NCBI RefSeq assembly: GCF_000499845.2
Contig: NC_023754.2
Coordinates: forward strand, 25,020,611-25,084,610
DNA length: 64,000 nucleotides
DNA from: Phaseolus vulgaris
Lineage: Eukaryota; Streptophyta; Magnoliopsida; Fabales; Fabaceae
Reading direction: 5' to 3'
Shown here: positions 15,014 through 27,873 of the stretch, one piece after another
How the letters are laid out: the number at the start of each line of letters is the position of its first letter
How positions within the stretch are numbered: position 1 is the first letter of the stretch
The notes under the pieces: generated by a model
Seen by the model: only the letters and a program-made list of their open reading frames with translations
Database searches by the model: none
What the model was told of the DNA's origin: nothing
Position numbers and translations under genes: made by a program

Positions 15014-15725
15014 TATTTTCTTATATTTGTATAGCGAAAAATATCAACTCCTATATTTCATAAATATTTCTTCCCAAAAATAAAATAAAGTCTTTCATAA
15101 ATTTTCATTCTTAAATATAATTTATATACATTCATCATAAAATATAATCAAGGATAATTTAAAAATTTATTATATAACATAATTATTTTTTATATTTTTT
15201 TTTTCAGATCAATCACATCTACTCCAAGTTATTTCATTTATTTTTTACTCACTTTCTATTTGTATTGTGAATTCAAATAACTTCACTTTCTTCCCATTCA
15301 AATAATTTTACTTTTCATTTTCACTTTCACCCTCAATCTAAATACACCCTTAAAAATAATAGGAAATAATTTATTTTAAGTATATATTTAGATGGAATCA
15401 AATAATAAAGAAATATATATATATATATATACTATTTTAATAGTTAAGAAAAAAAACAAAGAAAACTTTTATTAAAAAAATTGTTCTATTCCCTTTATCT
15501 TATTTTATATTTAGAATTGAAATAAATATAATATTATATATATAAGATACATTATTTAATAATTTTATTTGAATATATTAAAAAAATAATCTTATTTTTT
15601 AGTAAATTTTGGACATGCTTAACCGTATATATATAAAGATCTGTCAATATTCATATTTGTTTTGTGATGTATCCAGAGAAAGTCAACTAGATTATTTCAA
15701 AAATCAGAATATCCGTAGTTTTAGA

Positions 15726-16032
15726 AGTGTGTTGTTAAAAGTTTTCTTAAAAAAGTATATACCACCCTTTATATTTTTATAATAAGGGTAGAACATCTTA
15801 AAATTTAATAGGCTTCACCGTTATATAAATATATTATCACAATATATCTTAACTTGTGAATCACTAATTGATAAGGTGGATTAAAAATGTGTTGTTAAAA
15901 GTTTTGTTAAAAGCACGTCTTATATTTTTGTAATAAGGGTAAAATATACTTAAAATTTAATAGGCTTCATCGTTGAATAAATATATTGTCACAATATATT
16001 TTAACTTTGAATCACTAATTGATAAAGTGGAC
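15726..16032 (+). repeat. Tandem duplication of about 155 bp
   Basis: Two diverged copies, about 15726-15885 and 15886-16032, share GTGTTGTTAAAAGTTTT, TATTTTTATAATAAGGGTA, TTAAAATTTAATAGGCTTCA, AAATATATT-TCACAATATAT and GAATCACTAATTGATAA in the same order. Several small indels separate them, so the duplication is not recent. Confidence 0.65.
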
Positions 16033-17155
16033 GAAGGAATGTACATGAATTGGTAAATAACACTACACTGAAATATTTAAACAAACTTATCAAAAGGTGA
16101 ATGGAATGTTTAAGATTAAACATTTAAGAAAGTCTAACAACAACATTAAATTATTGATAATAAATACATAATACACTTGATTGTATATGATATGTGTATT
16201 GATTGTATGTATTGAGAATAAAACAAAATATTCAATAACTTGGAATAATAGAGTAATCATGATAAATTGTGAAACATTTTTGAAGCAGTAATGTCTTTAC
16301 TCAATTAGAAGAAAGAGCGAATTAAATCACTATAATAAAATTGATGTAAAAAGTTAAAAAATTTAAATAGTATTATAATTAGTATTTCATGGAAAATTCC
16401 CCATTTGTCTTAAAATGTCACACTCACAAATTGTTTTTCCTTCACTTAATTAATATGTGCGCCTTAATACATTATAATAGAATGACCAAAAGCTGGCATA
16501 AATCAAACTGAAACAATTTGAAGAGTATACGGTAAAATCCCCAATAAATCGAACAATTTAATGGGGGCAAACAAAGTAAATGACACAAGTGAGACCTACT
16601 CTGAGTTTCAATTTCACACTAGATTCTGCTTTCATTTGTTTTGACTTGCAAACCACAGCAACAGTACTGCATCAAATTATGAAAATATTCACGACATTAG
16701 CACTACCGATAAATTAAATTAGTAACAAGAAAATTACATTAAATAAACTTTGTTTTACTAATTATATGTTATATATAATTTATGAATTCCTCATCTAACT
16801 TTGTAGTTTTTAATAAATTTTAAATAATTAAAAAGTGTGTTAAAAATATATTAAATATAGTGTTAGCTCGGCTGATAAAATAAAGTAATGGAACCTAAAA
16901 ATTTGTAAAAAAGAAAAGAAATGACATTAAATTCAATGGAACCTAAAAAAAACTTAAGTCCACTTGCCTTAAAAACAGTACAAAATTTTACAATATAAAA
17001 GTAAGAGACAATTGTAAAATTAAGTTAAACCTTAAATTCATATTTTAAGAAGGTAGGATTAATTTGACAATTATACTGTTACTTTTCAGAATTTGACTGG
17101 GAATGGTATATGTATTTTTGTATAATCCTAGGTATTAAACTGATTTTCATTTCCT

Positions 17156-18228
17156 TTATTTTGTTCTCTGCTCCCACATCTTGTTTCTTAATCAGTATAG
17201 TTTGAGAGTAGAAGAAAAATGATGAGGAAAAAAAGTTAGGAGAATACAACATATATGAAGTGATATTATATAGCATCACCTTAGACAACCAGGAGAAAGA
17301 TCCTGCATATTGATTCTCAATATTTGATTTGTGAAGTGGTGGAGTGTTGGTGATGTTGGTGGACTTGATTTGCCTCTCTTCTTTTATTTTGGTGAATATT
17401 GCAGTATAACCCTCTCCTGAATTGGGATTTGTAACATCCCAAGTACCAAATTTGGGTATTGCAGGTGCTCTATGGTTCTGCCCCCATCTCAATCAATAAA
17501 TTAAAAAGTTAAAAAATAACTTTATATTTGGTTCTTTTATCTTCAAATAGTTAAAAAACCTAAAACATTTTATATTTTGAAGATGATTTGAGGATATTAC
17601 CGGTTGGTCATTAAAGGAAGAGTTTCTACTCTTGTTTGTATTATGACTCGAGGAAGAGAAGCTCTTAATGCTGCTTCCTCCTTTGGATATGTTCCGCTTG
17701 TGATCTGATTGGGGTTTTCTGTGGTTCACAGAGTGATCAACATGGCTCTGTTCACTCACAAACTCTGCTGTGAAGCCACCATCACTTCCCCTGCTCCTGC
17801 CACGCATGTGCCGTTGAGTGTTGTTCCCAAACCTTCCATTTTCCAATGAATTTCTGTTGTGGGAATACCCATGAGAACCCATCACTTCATCAGCATCAAC
17901 CATATTTTCACCAACTCTCATGCACTTGTTCTTGAAGGCCTCAGGGTTTTCCATTGGGTCATTAGGATTCATCATCTTCCCACCCTTTTCTCTGCGTGCG
18001 CGTGCATGCTCGAAGTATGCAGTGTATGGAACGTTGTCACTGTCCCAGTTGCCAAACTTGGGAACGTGATGAGAATGTTGCTGCCATCATCAACCATTGG
18101 CAAAACATTCGTAAACATGTACATATAATTTGGTTTCCAAACAAATGAGTAGCTCAGGATCAAAGATTTTACCATGCTCATTTTGCCAAGAAAGCATAAG
18201 TTTAAGAAAAGAGAAAACTTACAGGCAT
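17156..18228 (-). CDS. RIN4-like protein with two NOI domains (C-terminal end uncertain)
   Basis: Exon 1 (18228-18223) encodes only Met-Pro. Exons 18080-17601 and 17477-17280 follow in frame, giving 228 residues before the last donor site. The first NOI motif, [18 protein letters not shown], spans residues 8-25 and the second, [19 protein letters not shown], spans 169-187. Both contain the PxFGxW core that the bacterial protease AvrRpt2 recognises in Arabidopsis RIN4. T187 in GEGYTAIF matches RIN4 T166, a phosphorylated immune switch residue. The linker is polar and rich in Ser, Asn and His, as expected of this largely disordered family. The end is unclear: a tiny exon at 17179-17156 (MWEQRTK, stop) is one candidate, while reading on or using another acceptor gives a stop near 17079. 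No C-terminal Cys cluster for lipid attachment is visible. RIN4 proteins regulate immunity at the plasma membrane; whether this one does so is inferred. Confidence 0.82.
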
Positions 18229-18370
18229 TATTTAATTAGAAGAGTGATCTTATGGTGTAGAATCCAGGGCCAAAGATCTTTGACCTCTCTCTGTGTGTGG
18301 CTCTGAGATAGGATGTTGGCTCAACAATAGAACTAGATACATTGTTTGAGAGTTTCTGGAAGGACTAAAA

Positions 18371-18379
18371 CCCTTTATA
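18371..18379 (-). promoter_or_regulatory. Candidate TATA box of the RIN4-like gene
   Basis: On the minus strand the bases read TATAAAGGG, about 145 bp upstream of the start codon. Transcription would begin roughly 30 bp downstream, giving a leader of about 110 nt. It is the best TATA-like match in the first few hundred upstream bases, but this is judged by eye only. Confidence 0.45.
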
Positions 18380-20182
18380 GTCACCGAGGAATGGTTATTA
18401 AAATCAGTAACTTAGCAGCAACATGCAGAACGAAAAAGTTTGACCTCCAAAATCAGGGGCCACGCCCCAGAAAATAATTCGGTAGTTACAAAGCTTCTTT
18501 AAATATGTTATATATATATATGAGTCGCTTTCTAGTTTAGCATTATAAAAGACAGGAAATGACCTCGTAGTTGGCTTGGCTTAGGTTTTGTTCTGCTCTC
18601 GATAGCATTGTTCTCCTTGTCATAATCTCATTTACGCGTATCAGAAATTCTTTCTAGTGGCATGAAGAAATAATTTTTTTAAAAGTATGTATGTATTAAA
18701 TTCCAACCCATGTTTTTTTATAATGGTAGTTGCTCTCAAGTCTTACGTATCTTTTTAAACTATATTAATGATAAAAATGATGAAAAGTAAAGCAATTGGA
18801 CAAAGAATGAAAATGAAGTGTAGAAGTTACCATATGTGAGAGAATAAGAACTTTTTTCTATAACAGAAGAGAAACATAAAGGATTCACATACATATGTTC
18901 TAAAATAAAACAATGGCATGGATAAAGGGATAATTTGATTTCCCACCTTTAACTTCGATTTGTTCTTTCTTTCTTCATTTGTTATAAAGTAAAACAAGTT
19001 TTGTAACTAGCTTTTAGATTATTTCTTTTAATCTAGCTTTTAGCCGATTTGTTTATACTTCATCTTTCCTGTATTTATAGAGATTGTTTAGATTTAGGTT
19101 TTACGTGTGTTAAAAGGAGTATTTAATACTGTTAAGGAGAAATTAGTTTAATTTAAAACACGTAATAAGTTTTAATTTCTCGCGTATCTATGAATAATTA
19201 ATCCTACTCTTCTCCTCTTATGTCTAAATAATTAATAGCAAATTAATAGAATAAAAAAGATAAGGGGTGTTGTTATTGAGAAATTAATTCAATTTCTCTG
19301 CTTTTTTTTTTCTCACATAACCTATTCATGGATTACATGTTTATACCAGACTGAGTATAATAATTGAACTTCACGATTACAAGCTAGCATACAACAACAT
19401 ATGTTGTTGACTGTTGCCAAAGAGATGCGTGATACAATGGTTAAGGCTGACAGTGGTGAGAACATGTGATGTTTTGTTCATGACGCTGAAAGTATGAGTC
19501 AAACCAGTTTTGTCCAATGGTGGCCAATGAGAGCCCCAACGGAACAAATGGTGCGCGTATAATCATGAATTGAGAATGATCCTTTCCAGATGGTGCGCGT
19601 ATCGGTTTCTGATGAGATGGCCAGCTAAAGAAAAATGATAAAATAAGCTTAAAAGGGTAAGGATCCAGATTCACATAGGTAGTATCACAGTCCACTCTTT
19701 GCGATTGAAAAAAATTGTAACTATGCTAATAGGCTTTTGCTCAAGTGGAAAGGAGCTAATACATTTAATAAATTTTAGTTATTAATGAATAAAAATAATT
19801 GATTAAACTTTAATAAATTTATACAAAAAAACTTTGTAAGTGTACATATGTTTTATCACACTATTAATAACTATTTTGTTTTTATCTATATGCTGAATGA
19901 ACACTTACATATATGTTTCAGCCATATATATATCACCACCAAAAGCTTGTTTCTGTCTCTGCAATTCGAAGTGCTGTACCTGTGTCATCCGATACAAGAA
20001 TTTGCTCCCATTGTACTGTAGTAGAACATACAGTCACATTCACAATAGTCTCAGCAATATGTGGTGTAAACGTGTGTCGTTTACATTTCACAGATCATAA
20101 AGTTCCAAATGAACGGGTGGAAAATCCAAAATATACAACAAGCAAGATAAGAGGATCACATCACATCAGTTACAATCTGTCC
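18380..20182. other. Intergenic region, no gene seen
   Basis: This 1.8-kb spacer should contain the distal RIN4-like promoter and the 3' untranslated part of the DUF3537 gene. Frames at 19441-19695 (-) and 19897-20209 (+) show no recognisable family. The motif GATGGTGCGCGTAT recurs in similar form near 19550 and 19590, a local duplication of about 14 bp. No transposon end or RNA gene was found. Confidence 0.45.
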
Positions 20183-22774
20183 CTAAACACCAATTGTCTT
20201 GTTAAGTAGCCAAAGGCAAAGAGCCAATTGAATTCCAAAAATGGAATGGAGCCAGGTTCTGTCAAGCATGAATCCAAAGACTGTGATTCCTGCTCTATTG
20301 TTCTCCAAGTATGTCACTGCATCGAAAGCTAGATAACTCAGGACAAAACACAGAACTAATACTTTTGACAAGAAAAGTACCACTAAGAAATTCCCCATTT
20401 ACCTAGAGCCTGCCTCTTGTGGAATGAGATTGTTTGGGTGTAAATTGGTATCAATTTGGCGTTATCCAACTCATCCTCCCCATCTCCTTCCTCATCATCC
20501 GATGATACCCAACTAATATTAGCAGCAATAGCTTGGGCTGAAATTGCATGCGCAGATGTTGGTGTCTCTCCTTCAATGTTGTCAAATGAATTTATGGTAG
20601 CACATATATGCCACTTAGCTGCAAGGCCCGTAACGGAGTGTGCTTTATGTGTGATCTTGGTTGCACCTCGCAAGAGTAAGAAAAGTCCACTCACCAGGGT
20701 GATGGACACTAACTGCAACATTGAACTCAACCTATTACATTCTATTTGCACTATTTAGTGCTTGAAACATGTCAAACATTTGAACAAAAGCATAGTGGAA
20801 TTCTCAATTAAGGACCCTTAAGAAGAAAATTAAAGACATTGATTAACTTTGAGTATAATTGTTATATAAGTACAAATTTTTACACAATTAACTAAACAGA
20901 AATCATCCTTAGTATGGTAATTTTTATTTTATAAAAGTCAAACAAAATTACTATTACTGTGTGAAGTTGGATAATAATATAAAAAACCTTTACATTATCA
21001 GTATTAAGATCTAACTTTATAAACCCACGTTTTTCCTTATTTTAATCAGCTTTGCATGGAAGCTTGTTATGATATAATGTTGTTTGAATAAGTACATGAT
21101 TAATCTGTTTACCAAAGAAGTCATAAATGGAGTGAAGAAGCTTTACCGCAAGCTCTCCAGCCTTCATGATATCAACATCAGCATGGGGTTTTGTAGCCAT
21201 AAGCAGAAAAATGAGTTGGCTTGCTGTCACCAAAAGCAGAGAAGATAAAATGAAACCTCGGAAACGATGGCTTATGATCCTAAGATTCCTTCTCATTCTA
21301 AGGTGCTCAAGCATGATTGACCCCACCTCAGTTTCCCGATGAAAAACTCTAGCAAACTCATCTAGTCTGAGTATTTGTAAGTAGCAGATAAGTCGAAAGA
21401 GAACACACACCAGGAAGAAAAGGGAGGTTCTATAAATCCAGGAACATAGCTCAAATGTGCACAGAATGATGCTGCTCACGTACATATTACCGTAATGTGG
21501 TATTTGTGATACTCCTGAGACGTACCACCATATCTTGTAGCCACATTCTGCTATGAAACAGGGAAGCCCCCACCTAAAGATGAGCTTCATGGTTCCCTGC
21601 ATAATGAGACCAAGTTATCATGAATGTTGAATAATGCGAGTTAAATTTATCCTCCAACAGTCATCTTCTCAGCTGATGTTCGTTGACGAGTGAATGTTCT
21701 TTAACACACAGATTATTCAAGCCTGACCAAATATTTATCACATAAGACTTATAATGTAATTGCCAAAACAACATGATTGTGTTCCCTTCTTTGATTGCAT
21801 ATCGTACAATTCTGAAACTGGTATTTGCATGCCAAATTCTCAGAGGATACGCTGATTAATTATTCCAAATAAAAGAGGGTTGGACTGTACTAAAAATAAA
21901 AGTATAGTATTAATGAAAACATGATAAAAATAGAGAGAGAAAATTGAGTTAGAATCAAGCTCAATTTTTTGGATGGTATCCAACTTGCAATTGGAAACAT
22001 GTTTTTCTTTGCACTAACTACTATATTTTTTATGGAAATAATTTTGTTCAATTCAGATTTTACATGACTAAAATGTTGTCAAAGCTCTTTCTTTCTCAGT
22101 ACTTAATCCTATATACATATATCCTTAAGTTGAAATTTGATAGTATTGTTTAAGCTTAAAAAACTCATATCACTGAATCATGTATAGTAGTCAATGCTAA
22201 CAAAAAACATGTTTCATAGTAGTGATCTTCTTTACTCTCTTTTTTGCACTCTGGACATAAGCGTTGAAATTCGGTGAGTCAAACAAAAAATTGAACGAGA
22301 CATACTTCACAATTGTTTATAGAACGCATACCAAATAAAACGGGAAAAAGAAAAAAGAGGAAAGAGAACACAGACCTGCATCTGTTCAGAGTACCCTCGT
22401 TGAATTTTGAGGCTTTCATCACCTAATTTATCAAGGAAGAGAAACTTGCTGAAGCCATACTTACGATCCCACGAAGAAATACTGATGAAAGAGAGGGCTG
22501 CAAAGACGGAGAGAGAAATCTGCACTGGTATGTGGTACGGTCGACTATGATCTTGGTCGCAGGTGGGGCAATCAAGTAGAAAGTGTGAAAGTATGGGAAC
22601 AACAAAGGCCAAGGTGAAGAACACGGACCAAGAGAAACCAGCTTTCCACACGTTGGAGTGATCCACGTAAACCCATCTCATGTATGATCTGAAGTTCTTC
22701 AATTCTGCTGTTCTATCAAGTGCTAGATGCTCATCTTTGTTGTTTGCCAGGAAAATCCCTCTTTCATCTTCCAT
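20183..22774 (-). CDS. DUF3537 / plant gustatory-receptor-like (GRL) seven-helix membrane protein
   Basis: Four coding exons on the minus strand, 22774-22376, 21596-21147, 20712-20403 and 20316-20183, join in frame to 430 residues. Hydrophobic segments by eye lie at about 45-67 and 82-102, several in exon 2 (including FILSSLLLVTASQLIFLLMA), one at the start of exon 3 (LVSITLVSGLFLLL) and one at the end (IFGIQLALCLWLLN), consistent with about seven helices. An acidic loop, SSDDEEGDGEDELDN, precedes the conserved RQALVTYLENNRAGITVFGF that leads into the last helix. DUF3537 proteins (Arabidopsis At3g20300, At4g22270/MRB1 and relatives) were proposed on structural grounds to be distant plant relatives of insect odorant/gustatory receptor channels. 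Their ligand and channel function are unknown. The exon 3 acceptor was chosen for frame and family fit (ELALVSITLV). Confidence 0.9.
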
Positions 22775-22982
22775 GGCCTTGGAATTGAATTCTAGGCATG
22801 CACTAGAATCAGATAAAAGGACATGGAACTAGAAGATCCAAGAGGGTCTGAATGTGATTCTGTTGACAATTGGAATCTATAGTACTGAAAGGGAGCTTAA
22901 TTTGGATGCGAATGGTGTCGCTTTCTCAGCACTCTTTGCTTGTCTTTGAATGTTTAAGCTGCAACAACACAATAATGCAATG

Positions 22983-22989
22983 CCTTATA
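22983..22989 (-). promoter_or_regulatory. Candidate TATA box of the DUF3537 gene
   Basis: The minus strand reads TATAAGG about 210 bp upstream of the start codon, within a GGGATATAAGGCATT context. This would give a leader of about 180 nt. Judged by eye only. Confidence 0.35.
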
Positions 22990-25900
22990 TCCCTCCTTTG
23001 AATATTTCATATTAGTTAAGGGTTTACGATGGACCCTTTCAGAAGAATTTTATAGCTGTATGGTCACTATGATTATGATGTCAGTGTTACCAATCCCATT
23101 AGTTTAACCATTATAGTTGTCATCATGTTTTAATAGATCTACGAGAGAGAGAAAAACCATAATTCGGCATCGTTCTTGAATTCTGATTAAGAAATGTTAT
23201 ATTCAACTCAAATGGACTCCCTGTGGGTTTGCGAACTCGCAAGCAATGTGGGACATGTCTCAACCGTTTCCGCGCGTTTCTTTCAGAAAATCAATTAGCA
23301 ACACTTTTATTTTTTTCATTGCGCTTTTCAATCAAACAAAACTTTCTTTTCAATGCAAATATTTAATTTAGCTGGAAAATTTAGACACATTCTCAATATT
23401 TCTTTCAAAACCAATTTTACCCAACTCAAAACCAAACCACAACTAGAATCTGAAATGTTTTATCAAAATTTATTATAAGTTAATAATGTGGTTGATCAAT
23501 AATTTTAAGAGGTAAATAACTTTTGCAGAAAGAATTTCAAATGTTTTATCACAAAATATATTTTTTATAAGAAATTTAAAAATAATTGAAATTCTATAAC
23601 TTTATAAGAACAATTAAATTATTTAAAATTTAATCTTTTAACTAAAGAATTTGAAAATTAGTTTATTCTCAAATTTATGTATTTTCTTTTTGCATAGATT
23701 GATTTTAGTAGAGTATCATCGTTTTGAATAACACTACGATATTGTTGGTTTGGTCGAAGTTTTAGTATCACAATTTTAATATTTTTTTTTATAAATGTCA
23801 ACGAAAATTTCTTCCAGACTAAAACCAATTAAGTTTATTTTTTTTTATAGTTATCATTAGATTTATTGTTGATATTAATCAGTGTTTTATTTATTAATAT
23901 TAACAATGTTGGGTTTGTTCAAATAATGTGAAATATATTTTTAGTTTATTTTAACTTAGGTTATTTTTAATTGGTGTTGGTAAAAAAAATCCAACCAGTA
24001 TCAATTAAATTTCTATTATAGACAACATAGATAAAGATTATTTCTCATGTTTGTTTAAAAAATTCTCATCAAAATATGGAGAACTATTTTTATGTCAACT
24101 ATGATATTTTTTATTGATTAATTGGGTTAATTTTGTCATTACATTATTATGATTTTTTTTATACTTTTGTAATCATTATTATTTCTCATTAAATATTAAT
24201 TATGGTTTTCTACACCTCTTGAAAATATTATTTATTAGTGGATGTGAATTTTTTTTTTTAATTCACATGAGTTTTAATTACTTTTTTTTATATTTCTAAT
24301 AATTTTATTTTTTATCATCCACATCAATGTTATTTTTTATTAATAATTTTTAAGGATTTTTTTAAACTTAACGAAAAAAAATTCAACAAACATTAAATAT
24401 GTTTTCTTATCAATATTTATTGAATTTTTTAAAAACTAACATCAATAAGATAGTCAAAAAAAATATAAATAACAAAGACATTGAAAATATTAGTCTAGAC
24501 AATTATAATTGACATCAACTAGAAAACATCTCGATTGACGTTAATCAAGAAAAATAATTTGTCATAAGTTGAATTTTTTTGAAAACCTTTGATTGAAAAA
24601 ATAACAATAAAGATTGACTAAAAAAGTCATCAATATTGGTATTTATGATTACTGATAATTATTTGATTTTTAATGTTTTTTTTACATTTAGTGATAATTA
24701 AATAATTTATTTAAAAAATAAAAAATCCAATAAATTTGAATTTTTTTAATAAAAAATATTTAAATAGGATTGAGACTAAGAGAACGATTATCTTCCTTTT
24801 CGGTCTATATGTCTTCCTTTATCTCCTTTCCTCCTTGAACAACCTCACGACTTTTTTTTCGCTCATCTCCTCTTCGTCCTTGCATACTCCAAACTCAGAT
24901 GGTGTTTGTAAAAGACACTCTGACGCTCAAGTGGGATCTTAGTATTCGGTACTCGGTGCAATTAATGCGTGATGATTACATACTTTTTTTCTCAAAATGT
25001 GTGAATATTTATATAATTATCATAGACCCTTTGTTATTAGATCGGATTAAGGTTCTTGTTCATAATTAAGAAAGTATTACCTAATATTTAATTATAATTT
25101 GGTTGATCTTGTTAACATTCTATTAGGCTAGCTATAACAGGATGCTTACACCTCCATCAATTGTTCGGGTTAATTATCTCTTAAACAATAAAAAGCAAAA
25201 AATTAAAAAGTGGGAGCAAAATCTATTAGGAATGTAATACAATTTTGAGTTAAAAGTGACCAAGAATTATCACCGAGAAATTATGTTTAGATTTATTTTA
25301 AAGATGAAGAGACTTCCAAAAAAATTATTGGGTTGATTGAAAGCAGTTGTTTTGTGCAAGGAACCTAGCTAGAAGACACGAAGGAGCCAACCGCGTGAAA
25401 AGTGGCACGTAAAGACTTGTGTGTTCCCAATTGGTCTTTAATGAAAGCAATTAACAGCTCACAAGTGTTTGTTGGGCGGTTCTACATTGGACCTCCACAC
25501 ACAAACTTGCAAATAACAAATCATTTTCACAACTTGTTTATACATATTAATGTCACACCTTCACCCACCATTACCTACCTCATATTTGCAAACATTTTTA
25601 TTTGCTTACGAAACCCTTTCTCAATACCCAATGCCAATTTCTGTCCTTTTGTTTCTCGCTTATTTTCATAGCCTACTTTTATAAAATCAGTAATTTATGT
25701 TTCTACTTTTTTACAATCTTTTTAAAAATTTTAATTATCTATTGTCTAACTTATGAATTTCTACACAATTTTGATCTCTTAATTTTTAATTACCTTTTTA
25801 ACTTTTCTATTTTTTAAAGTTTAATCATTTGTTACTTTGGACATGTGATAATGAGACTGGGGATAATAGATAGATTGAGAAGGATAATGTGTGACTTGTT

Positions 25901-26451
25901 AGCAAATATAATTTGATAGTTATTCAATATATTTTAAAACTGAATTGAATCAAATTATAAATAATTTTTAAGAGATTAAAATTATGGATTTTGTAAAATA
26001 TACTAACTAAAATTATAATTTTTTTCATAGATTTTCCCATAATGAATTATTGGGAAAACAATTTTTAAGTGTAACTAAGTTTGAATATGTAGTTTCACAA
26101 CTTAAAAAATCGAAATTTGTGAACATACATTAAAAAGTGGAAAGGTCCTAATTATACTGGTTAATGGGAAAAAAATACATTTTTAAGTAGTTTCTTTCAA
26201 AATTTAAATTGCATATTTTATTAATCTTTGGGTTGATGGGTATACTATGAAAAATGTTTTTGTTATATTAAGTAGGAAATAAGAGACACTTTTTCACATT
26301 TCTGTATTTTTTATAAAAGTAAAATAAAAATGGATAATGATAGAATATAATATTAAAAAAAATTAAAGAGTGTCACATGTTTATATTTTTTTTAGTGAGT
26401 TCTTAATTTTGGTCTTGGGAAGAAATTATGTAATCTTTAATCTTAGCTAGA

Positions 26452-26641
26452 ATTGTCTTGATATATAGAAATATTCTTAATTGTCTGATTTCACATAATT
26501 AATAGTTTTAATCCAATAAATTATCTAATAAATTCTTTTATAAAGCATTGTCTTCATATATAGAAACATTCTTTATTGTTTGATTTCATATAATTAGTAG
26601 TTTTAATCCAATAAATTATCTAATAAATTCTTCTATAAAGC
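26452..26641 (+). repeat. 95-bp tandem duplication
   Basis: Copies at 26452-26546 and 26547-26641 share ATTGTCTT, ATATATAGAAA, the long identical block AGTTTTAATCCAATAAATTA, and TCTAATAAATTCTT-TATAAAGCA. A partial third unit (AAATTATTTTATAAAGCA) follows to about 26672. Few differences separate the copies. Confidence 0.75.
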
Positions 26642-27019
26642 AATAACTATTGATAAATTATTTTATAAAGCAATATATACTTATGCTGGTGTGAAATATT
26701 TTAGATTAATATAAAAAACCAAAAAAATTAAATTAAATTAAATTATTTTTTTTCATTTATAATGCACCTATCGAACTCAAATAAAATTATTTCCCCTATC
26801 CATGCCATATCTAAAATATTGGATTATATTGCCCTATCTAAAATATTTAATTTATAAAGTGCAACCAAATGTTCTAGGTCCCACCATACAAAGAAGAAAA
26901 TGCTAGAAGAGTTATTACTACCTTAAATATAACTTTAGTTTTTAATATTTGTGAGACATATTTATTATATATTTTTTATTTATTTTATTTATAAGTATAT
27001 TTTAAGTCTAACTCAATTT

Positions 27020-27440
27020 TATGAAATTGACTTGCTAAACGAGAAGATTTGCATTCATTATATACTATCTCTAGTTAACGTGAGATCTTTATCACACATC
27101 TCATCATGTCGAGGTTGTCAATTTGTGTATGAGACTATATATTTATGGATGGTCCGATAACAACTAACATGATAAGTCCAACAAACTTTCACTAGGATAA
27201 TTCAAAATAACTCTAATACTATATTAAGAAGTCGACTTCAAGCTTAACTAAAAACCTTATAAAATTGGCTTATAAGGTGAGTTTTGCACCTACTTATATA
27301 CTATGAAATATTTTTATCTTTAGTCGATGTGGACAATATACTCTCACGCCGAGACCTGCCAACTTGTACGTGAGACTATATAATGAGTGGTTCCATAAAA
27401 ACTCTATAACACTCTATAATGGATGACCTGATAAACCTAA
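27020..27440 (-). mobile_element. Decayed TRIM copies in reverse orientation
   Basis: Read on the minus strand, 27345-27230 matches the TRIM LTR (CCACATCGACTAAAGATAAA through ATAAGCCAATTTTATAAGG). It is followed by a mutated primer-binding site (ATAGTATTAGAGTT), then internal sequence with GGACTTATCATG and TATCGGACCATCCATAA, and a second LTR-like start (GATCTCACGTTAACTAGAGA) near 27085. A further internal-like piece lies at 27345-27440. The arrangement is LTR-internal-LTR with extra internal sequence, much degraded. Edges are approximate. Confidence 0.55.
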
Positions 27441-27873
27441 AATAGGTTATAAATAAATTTTAAGTTTAAAATTTTATGAAATTAATATACTATTGAATGT
27501 ATTAGAGGAGAAAAGATTTTCAATAGATTTTTATGTTCCTCGGTTCTTTCTATCTCTACACATTTTTAAATAAATAAGAAAATGTGAAAACAATTATTCT
27601 ATTAACTCAAAGGTCGATTATACTAAAATTTTCCGTGAAAGGACAACGAAATACCGAATTTTGTAGTTGAAAGAAAAAAACAAAATAAGGAAAACCGAAC
27701 AGAAAGAATATCCCAATACAGGGGGCACGGGAAGTCGCCGGAATAATGCGGCATTTGATAAATCTAATGCCTCCGTGGACCTCTCACCTTGTCGTTCTCT
27801 TTTTTTTCTCTTCAATCCCATTAATATCTCACTCTCACACACACCTCCCTCTCCCTTTCCCTCTCTCTCAACC

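Larger units (their letters stand above)
14379..17155. other. A+T-rich intergenic region between the EHD gene and the RIN4-like gene
   Basis: No gene is supported. The stretch holds a 41-bp tandem repeat (14899-15013), a short (TA)n tract near 15413-15432 and a tandem duplication (15726-16032), listed separately. The rest is A/T-rich sequence without recognisable features. Confidence 0.5.
22990..27873. other. Divergent intergenic region between the DUF3537 gene and PTOX
   Basis: The two genes point away from each other, so promoters for both should lie in these 4.9 kb. From 23440 to 24740 the DNA is extremely A+T-rich, with repeated GACATCAA/ATTGACGT-like words suggesting decayed repeats. 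A 95-bp duplication (26452-26641) and an inverted TRIM remnant (27020-27440) are listed separately. The last 100 bp before the PTOX start are CT-rich (CTCTCTC, CCCTCTCCC), typical of a plant 5' leader. Confidence 0.45.
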
